From positions 1 to 14,948 of the forward strand of contig CAMAJC010000012.1 of NCBI GenBank assembly GCA_945835425.1: DNA of 14,948 bases, read 5' to 3'. The notes beneath the pieces are model-generated. The model did no database searches. It saw only the letters and a program-made list of their open reading frames with translations, and was not told the origin of the DNA. Position 1 is the first letter of the stretch. Each line of letters starts with the position of its first letter. Shown here piece by piece: positions 7,624 to 14,948 of the stretch. The translations under genes were made by a program, and so were the position numbers. The stretch comes from an uncultured Clostridia bacterium. Lineage in GTDB: Bacteria > Bacillota > Clostridia > Oscillospirales > Ruminococcaceae.

Positions 7624-7654
7624 GGGCGGACGGCAAGGTGCGCACCGCCCGCCC
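7624..7654 (-). other. GC-rich intercistronic hairpin between glgD and glgA
   Basis: Bases 7624-7633 pair with 7645-7654 (9 of 10 pairs, one A/C mismatch). The loop overlaps a perfect 10-bp palindrome GGTGCGCACC (7637-7646) that could form instead. No U-run follows, so it is more likely an mRNA-stability or processing element than a terminator. It lies just after the glgD stop (7664) and 23 bp before the glgA start. Confidence 0.5.
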
Positions 7655-7663
7655 GGGTCTTAA

Positions 7664-8782
7664 TCAGACAGTCTGCCCCTTGGAGATAACGAAGGGGAAG
7701 GTGGGATAGCCGCCCATGGTGTGGTCGGCCAGGATGGTGACATCCTTATCGGTGATGACGCAGTCGAGGTTCGCGCCGCTCTGGATGGTGGAATTCTGCA
7801 TGATGACACAGTTTTTCAGCACCGCGCCCTTTTCGATCTTGACGCCGCGGAAGATGACGCAGTTTTCCAGCGTGCCGTTGATCTCGCAGCCGTCTGCGAT
7901 AAGGGTGTTCTTGACCTTGGAGTCAAAGCCGTAGCTGGTGGGCGAGCTGTTCTTAACGCGGGTGAGGATCGGGGTCTCGGACTCAAAGACTTCCTTGCGA
8001 ATTTCAGGTTTCAGGATTTCCATGCTCGCCTTGTACAGGTCGCCGACGGTGTTGATAACCGCGCAGTAGCCCTTGTGCTCATAGCCGCAGATACGGAGCT
8101 TGGTGATGTTCTTGGTGATGAATTCACGGTCGAAATCGGTCCAGCCGAAGGTGTAGGCGCGGCCGAGGAGGTTTAAAAGCAGAGACTTGTTGAAGACGAA
8201 GACCTTGAGAACCTGGTTCTGGCAGTCAGACATTTCACCGGCTGCATAGTAAGCGTCGATGACCCGGCCGTCGCGGTCGTGGTCGATGACAAGACCGTTG
8301 TACACAGGGTCGTTTGCGCTCTGATAGACCAGCGTAATATCAGCACCATTATCAATATGATACCGCACCAAATCCGCAAAGTCAATATTCATAACGATGT
8401 TAGTATCGGCCAAAATCACGTATTCTTCGGTAGATTCTTCCAAATATGCGAGGCAGGAGAGCAGCGCATCGATCTTGGAACGGGTTCTGGTGGTCTCGCT
8501 GCCGGCCTTTGCAAAGGGGGTCAGAATCTTGAGGCCGCCGTTTCTGCGGTCGAGATCCCATTCCTTACCGGAGCCTACATGGTCGACCAGGGAGCCGTAA
8601 TGCTCTTTGGTGAGGATGCCGATATTGTTGACTCTGGCCTTGACCAAAGAAGAAAGCACGAAGTCGATCAGACGGTATCTGCCGCCGAAGGGGACAGTTG
8701 CGAGGGTGCGGTCTGCCGCAAGGTCGTTGTGGACCGCCGAATAGCTCTCAGAGAAGAGCACACACATTGTTTTCGAAATCAT
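7664..8782 (-). CDS. glgD: GlgD subunit of glucose-1-phosphate adenylyltransferase
   Basis: This 372-residue GlgC paralogue is the partner subunit of ADP-glucose pyrophosphorylase in Firmicutes. The nucleotidyltransferase fold is recognisable: PFGGRYRLIDFVLSSL (31-46) matches GlgC, and WDLDRRNGGLKIL (75-87) is shared. The N-terminal Gly-rich GGxGxRL loop of GlgC is replaced by FSESYSAVHNDL. The GlgC segment SGDHIYKMDY, which carries the catalytic Asp, is replaced by ADTNIVMNIDF. So it is probably catalytically weak or inactive alone and modulates GlgC, as shown for GlgD of Geobacillus and Ruminococcus. The C-terminus has left-handed beta-helix hexapeptides. The ATG at 8780-8782 is chosen: GGAGG lies 8 nt before it, while the in-frame GTG at 8797 would place the SD inside the gene. 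Confidence 0.94.
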   Translation of the reverse strand: MISKTMCVLFSESYSAVHNDLAADRTLATVPFGGRYRLIDFVLSSLVKARVNNIGILTKEHYGSLVDHVGSGKEWDLDRRNGGLKILTPFAKAGSETTRTRSKIDALLSCLAYLEESTEEYVILADTNIVMNIDFADLVRYHIDNGADITLVYQSANDPVYNGLVIDHDRDGRVIDAYYAAGEMSDCQNQVLKVFVFNKSLLLNLLGRAYTFGWTDFDREFITKNITKLRICGYEHKGYCAVINTVGDLYKASMEILKPEIRKEVFESETPILTRVKNSSPTSYGFDSKVKNTLIADGCEINGTLENCVIFRGVKIEKGAVLKNCVIMQNSTIQSGANLDCVITDKDVTILADHTMGGYPTFPFVISKGQTV

Positions 8783-8800
8783 TCTGGATACCTCCACGTT

Positions 8801-8825
8801 TTTCTGAAAAGCCGGAAGCCCGGCT
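8801..8825 (-). other. Hairpin with short U-run between glgC and glgD
   Basis: AGCCGG (8810-8815) and CCGGCT (8820-8825) pair perfectly around a 4-nt loop. On the minus strand the stem is followed by UUUUCAG. It lies between the glgC stop (8849) and the glgD SD. The stem is short and the U-run brief, so it may be a weak attenuator or simply an intercistronic structure. The 66-bp gap holds no other gene. Confidence 0.45.
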
Positions 8826-8848
8826 GCAAATTTCGGACAATCGTTCCG

Positions 8849-10057
8849 TTATCTGTTGGCGTCGGGTTCGATCATTTCCTTGGGACGGACGACCTGGCCC
8901 TTCTTGACGATCGCGCCGCGGCCGACAACTGCGATACCCCATTCGGAGGCATCCGGGTAGTTGCAGGGATCATCGCCGACGACAGCGCCCTCTTCGATGA
9001 TGGCGTCTTCTGCGATGATGGCGTATTTAACGGTAGCGCCCTTCTGGATAACGGTATTGCTCATGACGACTGCGGAGTTCAGCTCTGCGCCCTCTTCAAC
9101 GGTGACGTTGGAGAACAGGACCGAGTACCACAGCTTGCCGTCGATCTCGCAGCCCTCGGAAACGATGGACTCAGCGATCTCAGCGTGCTCGTCGATATAG
9201 TGCGGCGGATGCGCCTCGCTTCTGGCGTAAATCTTCCAGTCTCCGGAATCCAGCTGCAGGCCGCTCTCGGGGTTTAAGAGGTCCATATTGGCGTCCCACA
9301 GGGAGGAGATGGTGCCGACGTCTTTCCAGTAGCCGTCGAACTCATAAGCCATCAGCTTGTCGCCGTTGCCGAGCATCATCGGGATGATGTTCTTGCCGAA
9401 GTCGTTGGAGGAATTCGGGTCAGCCTCGTCAGCGATCAGCGCTGCGCGGAGCTTCTTCCAGTTGAAGATGTAGATGCCCATGGAAGCCAGGGTGGACTTG
9501 GGGTGTTTGGGTTTCTCCTCGAACTCATAGATGGTGTGGTCGGGGTTGCAGTTCATAATGCCGAAACGGGAAGCCTCTTCCATCGATACGTTTAAAACGG
9601 CGATGGTGGCGTCCGACTCGTTTTCCTTGTGGTAAGCGAGCATCTTGGCATAATCCATCTTATAAATATGGTCACCGGAGAGGATCAGTACGTTTTCGGG
9701 GTCATAGCGGTCGATAAAATTGATATTCTGATAAATTGCGTTGGCGGTACCCTTGTACCATTCGCTGCCCTTATCGGTCTGGTAAGGAGGCAGGACGAAA
9801 ACGCCGCCGTTCATCCGGTCCAGGTCCCAGGGCTGGCCGTTGCCGATGTAGGAGTTCAGCTCCAGCGGACGATACTGGGTCAGGACGCCGACCGTATCGA
9901 TGCCGGAGTTTACGCAGTTGGACAGCGGGAAGTCAATGATCTTGTACTTGCCGCCGAAAGAGACTGCGGGCTTTGCGACTTCTTTGGTCAGGACGTAAAG
10001 ACGGGAGCCTTGTCCGCCTGCCAGAAGCATAGCAATCATGTCTTTTTTCTGTTTCAT
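8849..10057 (-). CDS. glgC: Glucose-1-phosphate adenylyltransferase, catalytic subunit
   Basis: GlgC makes ADP-glucose from glucose-1-phosphate and ATP, the committed step of bacterial glycogen synthesis. It has 402 residues, as usual. Motifs seen: the Gly-rich loop GGQGSRL (14-20), KPAVSFGGKYKIIDFPLSN (29-47), the catalytic SGDHIYKMDY (Asp129), and the sugar-phosphate site FEEKPK (Lys182, equivalent to E. coli Lys195). Left-handed beta-helix hexapeptides follow at the C-terminus (for example SNTVIQKGATVKYAIIAEDA). Compared with GlgD, every catalytic landmark is intact. The start at 10055-10057 is chosen because GAGG is 9 nt upstream; the in-frame ATG at 10075 would place the SD inside the gene. 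It lies 86 bp after glgB, with a strong hairpin in the gap. Confidence 0.97.
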   Translation of the reverse strand: MKQKKDMIAMLLAGGQGSRLYVLTKEVAKPAVSFGGKYKIIDFPLSNCVNSGIDTVGVLTQYRPLELNSYIGNGQPWDLDRMNGGVFVLPPYQTDKGSEWYKGTANAIYQNINFIDRYDPENVLILSGDHIYKMDYAKMLAYHKENESDATIAVLNVSMEEASRFGIMNCNPDHTIYEFEEKPKHPKSTLASMGIYIFNWKKLRAALIADEADPNSSNDFGKNIIPMMLGNGDKLMAYEFDGYWKDVGTISSLWDANMDLLNPESGLQLDSGDWKIYARSEAHPPHYIDEHAEIAESIVSEGCEIDGKLWYSVLFSNVTVEEGAELNSAVVMSNTVIQKGATVKYAIIAEDAIIEEGAVVGDDPCNYPDASEWGIAVVGRGAIVKKGQVVRPKEMIEPDANR

Positions 10058-10083
10058 ACCGGTGCACCTCTTCATGTTATTTG

Positions 10084-10109
10084 GCAGGCCGCAGCGCGTA
10101 GCGGCCTGC
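10084..10109 (-). other. Perfect 9-bp hairpin between glgB and glgC
   Basis: GCAGGCCGC (10084-10092) and GCGGCCTGC (10101-10109) pair perfectly around an 8-nt loop. The sequence after it on the minus strand (CAAATAACATG) has no U-run. It lies 27 bp upstream of the glgC start. As a very stable GC stem it could act as a processing or stability element; that role is inferred. Confidence 0.6.
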
Positions 10110-10143
10110 AGGTTTCGTAGTTTATGTCAACAGTCAGTGCTGT

Positions 10144-12366
<2,223 letters not shown>

Positions 12367-12402
12367 CTAGTAACCATACCTTTCTGTTTTTACTTTCGCC
12401 GG

Positions 12403-12424
12403 AAAAAGCCGGAAAACTTTCCGG
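12403..12424 (-). promoter_or_regulatory. Attenuator-like hairpin in the glgB leader
   Basis: On the minus strand CCGGAAAG (12424-12417) pairs with TTTTCCGG (12416-12409), in practice a 6-bp stem with a 4-nt loop. It is followed by CUUUUU (12408-12403), about 40 nt before the glgB start. A second copy of GCCGGAAAA just downstream, and more GGAA/TTCC hairpins upstream (12514-12538 and 12466-12482), could pair alternatively. The layout resembles an attenuator, but no known riboswitch was recognised. Confidence 0.4.
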
Positions 12425-12465
12425 TTCTGCAAAACGCTGACATGGCAAAAGCTAAAAACGCAGCC

Positions 12466-12538
12466 TGGAAGGCAGACTTCCAAATCAGTTTCTCTGCGGT
12501 ATGTTCCGCCGGACGGAAATGGTTTTGCTCGCTTTCCG
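12466..12538 (-). other. Two further hairpins in the glgB leader
   Basis: CGGAAA (12514-12519) pairs with TTTCCG (12533-12538) across a 13-nt loop. TGGAAG (12466-12471) pairs with CTTCCA (12477-12482) across a 5-nt loop. Both lie between the predicted glgB transcription start (near 12562) and the terminal hairpin at 12409-12424. All three leader stems share GGAA/TTCC cores, so they can in principle exchange partners. Confidence 0.45.
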
Positions 12539-12568
12539 GGGCAGAGCATCGCATCTTGCTATAAAACA

Positions 12569-12597
12569 ATCATATCACAGCTTTCACTCTTTGTAAA
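12569..12597 (-). promoter_or_regulatory. Predicted sigma-A promoter of the glg operon
   Basis: On the minus strand TTTACA (12597-12592), a 17-bp spacer, then TATGAT (12574-12569): each box matches consensus at 5 of 6 positions with optimal spacing. Transcription should begin near 12562, giving a leader of about 195 nt before glgB. The -35 box overlaps the perfect palindrome GTAAATATTTAC (12593-12604), so a repressor bound there would block it. Confidence 0.75.
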
Positions 12598-12604
12598 TAT
12601 TTAC
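12593..12604. promoter_or_regulatory. 12-bp perfect palindrome over the glgB -35 box
   Basis: GTAAATATTTAC is its own reverse complement and covers most of the -35 box of the glg promoter. It is a possible repressor operator. It is AT-rich, so chance cannot be excluded. Confidence 0.4.
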
Positions 12605-12788
12605 CGAAAGAAAAAAGCGGGCTTATATGTAGAAACATTCCCGATTTTTTTGACCAAATTGCTAAACATGAAGAAAAGAACCGGTCTGTTACTGGTAAAA
12701 ACAACCTTTTTCTTTTCCAATATTTTACCTTTACCTCCAAATTACACCATCCTGACAGTGATTTGAAATGATTTTGCGCGAATAATAC

Positions 12789-12803
12789 TGTGCAAATTGC
12801 ACA
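12789..12803. promoter_or_regulatory. Candidate operator TGTGCAA-A-TTGCACA
   Basis: Two perfect 7-bp arms around a single central base form a 15-bp palindrome, the best-formed one in the intergenic region. It lies about 190 bp upstream of the -10 of each divergent promoter. A dimeric regulator could bind here and act on both genes. The family of the regulator cannot be told from the site. Confidence 0.45.
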
Positions 12804-12850
12804 ATATAAAAAACAGGGTTATTTTTCGCGATTATGACAGATTTTGCAGA

Positions 12851-12870
12851 GGTACAGCGGGGTCTGTACC
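12851..12870. promoter_or_regulatory. Inverted repeat GGTACAG-N6-CTGTACC
   Basis: Perfect 7-bp arms separated by 6 bp. The right half belongs to a 10-bp direct repeat, GGGTCTGTAC, found at 12860-12869 and again at 12988-12997, where it overlaps the -35 box of the GH13 promoter. The shared CTGTAC core suggests two sites for one regulator. On RNA the arms could also form a hairpin. Confidence 0.45.
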
Positions 12871-12990
12871 GTGAAAACTAACCAAAACCCGCTTTTTTCT
12901 AATTCCAAATCGGCAATTTTACCTGTTTTCTCCTATAAACAAACTATGATTTTGAAAAATCGCCGAAAAAACGAAACGGAGGGCTGAGGG

Positions 12991-13000
12991 TCTGTACAGA
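12991..13000. promoter_or_regulatory. 10-bp palindrome over the GH13 -35 box
   Basis: TCTGTACAGA is a perfect palindrome that contains the -35 hexamer TGTACA. It shares CTGTAC with the inverted repeat at 12851-12870. Binding here would be expected to occlude RNA polymerase (inference). Confidence 0.45.
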
Positions 13001-13021
13001 TTCACAAAATTTTGGTATAAT
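12993..13021 (+). promoter_or_regulatory. Predicted extended -10 promoter of the GH13 gene
   Basis: TGTACA (12993-12998), a 17-bp spacer, then a perfect TATAAT (13016-13021), with TGG just before the -10 (13013-13015) as in extended -10 promoters. Transcription should start near 13028, giving a leader of about 80 nt before the ATG at 13111. Confidence 0.75.
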
Positions 13022-13110
13022 TACATTTGAGTATATATACCTTTTTCCCTTTCAGCCGGAAAGAGGTTTCCCATATTGATTAACCGGACGGCGTATCCGT
13101 CCACGGAAGG

Positions 13111-14948
13111 ATGCTTTTTTTGGAACAGACAATACGCTACGACGCCTGGGACACTGCCTGTAAAAAGCCTTTTGGCGCGGTCAGTACCGGTACCGAGATC
13201 ACCCTGCGGATTTCGGTCATCAAATCCGTACGTCCCCAGCGCGCATATCTCATCCTGCGCAAAGACGGCCTGAGCAACATGGAGGTCACCGAGGACAAGT
13301 TTTATTCCAACGTTTCGGACACAAGCTCGGTGCGCAAGATTCTTTTCTCGCAGGTGTCCTCTTCTTTTCATTCTACCACCTATGAGGTTAAATTTTCTGT
13401 CGAAGAGGCTGGCCTTTATTTTTATCGCTTCGAGGTCGAGACCCAGAAAGGGACGCTGTATGTCGGCATGGGCGAGAATGCCCGCGCGGTCGTCGGCGAC
13501 TACCTGCCTGAGTGGCAGCTGACCGTCTACCGCAGCGACTACCATACCCCCGAGCAGCTGCAGACCGGCATTATGTACCAGATCTTCCCCGACCGGTTCC
13601 TCCGCGGCAGCAAGGAGCCGCTCCCGCAGACCCGCTCTCCCCGTATCATCCACAAGACCTGGGAGGAACGGCCGCTCTATAACGGCGATATCCCCAACTA
13701 CGAGGCCACCGACTTTTTCGGCGGCGACCTGGAGGGCATCCGCCAGAAGCTCCCCTACCTGAAGGAACTGGGCGTCAGCATTATCTATCTGAACCCCATC
13801 TTTGAATCGGCCAGCAACCACCGCTACAACACCGCCAACTATATGGCGATCGACCCGTACCTCGGCACCGAGGAGGACTTCAAGCGGCTGTGCAGCGAGG
13901 CAAAGGAAATGGGCATCCGGATCATCCTGGACGGCGTCTTCTCCCACACCGGCTCCGACTCGATCTATTTTGACAAAAACGGGCATTACGACAGCCTCGG
14001 CGCCTGGGAGTCCTCCGATTCGCCTTACCGCAGCTGGTATAAATTCAACGACAGCGGCTATGAATGTTGGTGGGGCTTCCCGACCCTGCCCAACGTCAAC
14101 GAGACCGACCCCAGCTATCTGGAGTATATCTGCGGGGATGAAGGCGTGCTGCGCCACTGGCTGGAATGCGGCGCTGGCGGATGGCGGCTGGACGTCGCAG
14201 ACGAGCTGCCGGACGAGTTTTTGTTCAGGCTGCGGAAATGCATCAAGGGATTTGACCCGGATAAATATATCCTCGGCGAGGTCTGGGAGGACGCGTCCAA
14301 CAAGTGCAGCTACGGCCTGCGCCGCCCTTATCTGCTGGGCGAAGAGCTGGACTCGGTCATGAACTACCCCTGGTGCAACGCGATCATTTCGTTTGTCAAG
14401 GGCGGCGACGCCAACGCCTTCTACACGGCGATCATGACCATTATGGACCACTACCCCGCGCCGTCTCTGGCGACGCTGATGACGCCGCTGTCGACCCATG
14501 ACTCGGTACGGGTGCTGACCGTACTGGGCGTTGAGCACGATGTTCCCTACCATGACCGCGGCGAATATGTCATGACGCCGGAGGAATATACGCTGGGCGT
14601 ATCGCGGCTGAAGCTGGCGGCGACACTGCAGTACACTCTGCCCGGGTTCCCGTCGGTCTATTACGGCGAAGAAGCCGGTATGTACGGCTATTCCGACCCG
14701 TGGTGCCGCAAGACCTTTCAGTGGGATAAGATTGATGAAGAGCTGCACGCGTTTTATGTGAAGCTGGGCAAGCTGCGGACCGAGCATCCGGATGACTTCT
14801 CCCAGCCGCTGCGGTTCTTTGACCTGGACAGCGGCGTAATCGCCTATTCCCGCGGCAGTCTGCTGGTCGTGGTCAACGCGTCCTCCAGCGATTACCAGTG
14901 GCCCGCTATGATCCAGTCGATGGTCTTCGACACCGGCAGCGCCAACGT
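13111..14948 (+). CDS. GH13 alpha-glucosidic hydrolase, neopullulanase/maltogenic amylase-like (3' partial)
   Basis: The frame is open from 13084 to the window end; 612 residues are visible and the C-terminus is missing. No signal peptide is seen, so it is probably cytoplasmic. An N-terminal beta domain (about 1-145) precedes a GH13 barrel beginning with GIMYQIFPDRF (153-163). Conserved regions: I DGVFSH (274-279), II GWRLDV with nucleophile Asp361, III LGEVWE with acid/base Glu390, IV STHD with Asp464. Region I has Ser278 where most GH13 enzymes have Asn. The layout fits neopullulanase/cyclomaltodextrinase or related Clostridia enzymes acting on dextrins or limit glycogen; exact specificity is not readable. 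The start is uncertain: GGAAGG abuts the ATG at 13111, but lies 9 nt from the TTG at 13120. Divergent from glgB and probably co-regulated. Confidence 0.92.
   Translation, partial: MLFLEQTIRYDAWDTACKKPFGAVSTGTEITLRISVIKSVRPQRAYLILRKDGLSNMEVTEDKFYSNVSDTSSVRKILFSQVSSSFHSTTYEVKFSVEEAGLYFYRFEVETQKGTLYVGMGENARAVVGDYLPEWQLTVYRSDYHTPEQLQTGIMYQIFPDRFLRGSKEPLPQTRSPRIIHKTWEERPLYNGDIPNYEATDFFGGDLEGIRQKLPYLKELGVSIIYLNPIFESASNHRYNTANYMAIDPYLGTEEDFKRLCSEAKEMGIRIILDGVFSHTGSDSIYFDKNGHYDSLGAWESSDSPYRSWYKFNDSGYECWWGFPTLPNVNETDPSYLEYICGDEGVLRHWLECGAGGWRLDVADELPDEFLFRLRKCIKGFDPDKYILGEVWEDASNKCSYGLRRPYLLGEELDSVMNYPWCNAIISFVKGGDANAFYTAIMTIMDHYPAPSLATLMTPLSTHDSVRVLTVLGVEHDVPYHDRGEYVMTPEEYTLGVSRLKLAATLQYTLPGFPSVYYGEEAGMYGYSDPWCRKTFQWDKIDEELHAFYVKLGKLRTEHPDDFSQPLRFFDLDSGVIAYSRGSLLVVVNASSSDYQWPAMIQSMVFDTGSAN

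Larger units (their letters stand above)
12609..12900. repeat. 13-bp perfect inverted repeat pair, 266 bp apart
   Basis: AGAAAAAAGCGGG at 12609-12621 is the exact reverse complement of CCCGCTTTTTTCT at 12888-12900. No target-site duplication flanks the pair and no transposase lies between, so an insertion element is not supported. Each half on its own resembles a short GC box next to an A/T-run. Chance is possible. Confidence 0.45.
12605..12990. other. AT-rich non-coding spacer between the two divergent promoters
   Basis: This stretch between the glg promoter and the GH13 promoter has no open frame with a ribosome binding site on either strand. It is visibly richer in A and T than the flanking genes. 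It holds several inverted repeats: a 15-bp near-perfect palindrome (12789-12803), GGTACAG/CTGTACC (12851-12870), and a 13-bp pair at 12609-12621 and 12888-12900. I read it as regulatory DNA. A small RNA is possible but nothing recognisable was seen. Confidence 0.6.

Noticed and set aside
8279..9277. Plus-strand frame of 332 codons spanning parts of glgD and glgC
   Set aside because: It crosses the gap between two real genes on the other strand and shows no family motif.
12668..12766. 32-codon plus-strand frame MKKRTGLLLV... with a signal-peptide look
   Set aside because: No ribosome binding site precedes the ATG, the frame is short and AT-rich, and it lies in regulatory DNA; it fits chance.
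12569..12803. Additional promoters from TTGCAC (12797) on the plus strand or TATTAT on the minus strand
   Set aside because: The matching second boxes are weak (for example TATTTT), and each gene already has a better promoter.
13021..14787. 588-codon open frame on the minus strand opposite the GH13 gene
   Set aside because: The plus strand carries a GH13 enzyme with all catalytic regions in order. The antisense product has no recognisable domain, and its end runs into the promoter region.

Overview
This window looks like a metagenomic contig from an anaerobic Gram-positive gut bacterium of the Clostridia, probably the Oscillospirales/Ruminococcaceae. That placement is inferred from strong AGGAGG-type ribosome binding sites, a glycogen operon in the Bacillus/Clostridia order that includes glgD, a CUT1 sugar transporter with a Firmicutes-style lipoprotein, and moderately GC-rich genes separated by AT-rich regulatory DNA. 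I have no 16S or database match to confirm it. Both ends look artificial: the left end starts in a duplicated permease 3' end and the right end cuts a gene.

Layout, right to left on the minus strand: glgB (12366-10144), glgC (10057-8849), glgD (8782-7664), glgA (7600-6182) and glgP (5917-3527) form a complete glycogen synthesis and phosphorolysis operon. A clear intrinsic terminator closes it at 3476-3509. Next comes a sugar ABC importer: lipoprotein binding protein (3367-2000), a terminator-like attenuator (1930-1970), and two permeases (1878-970, 954-103). No ATPase gene is present. On the plus strand, diverging from glgB, a cytoplasmic GH13 neopullulanase/maltogenic-amylase-like enzyme starts at 13111 and runs off the window.

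The 744-bp divergent region (12367-13110) is the main regulatory hub. It holds a strong sigma-A-type promoter for glgB (12597-12569), an extended -10 promoter for the GH13 gene (12993-13021), a palindrome overlapping each -35 box, further inverted repeats, and a roughly 195-nt glgB leader with three predicted hairpins, the last followed by a U-run.

Together: GlgC/GlgD make ADP-glucose, GlgA elongates, GlgB branches, GlgP releases glucose-1-phosphate, the GH13 enzyme probably trims limit dextrins, and the transporter probably supplies external maltodextrins or related sugars (substrate inferred only). I found no clear new system. The most unusual points are the Lys/Ala-rich histone-H1-like tail on GlgB, hairpins in every gap of the glg operon, the multi-palindrome divergent region, and the 99-bp repeat at the left edge.
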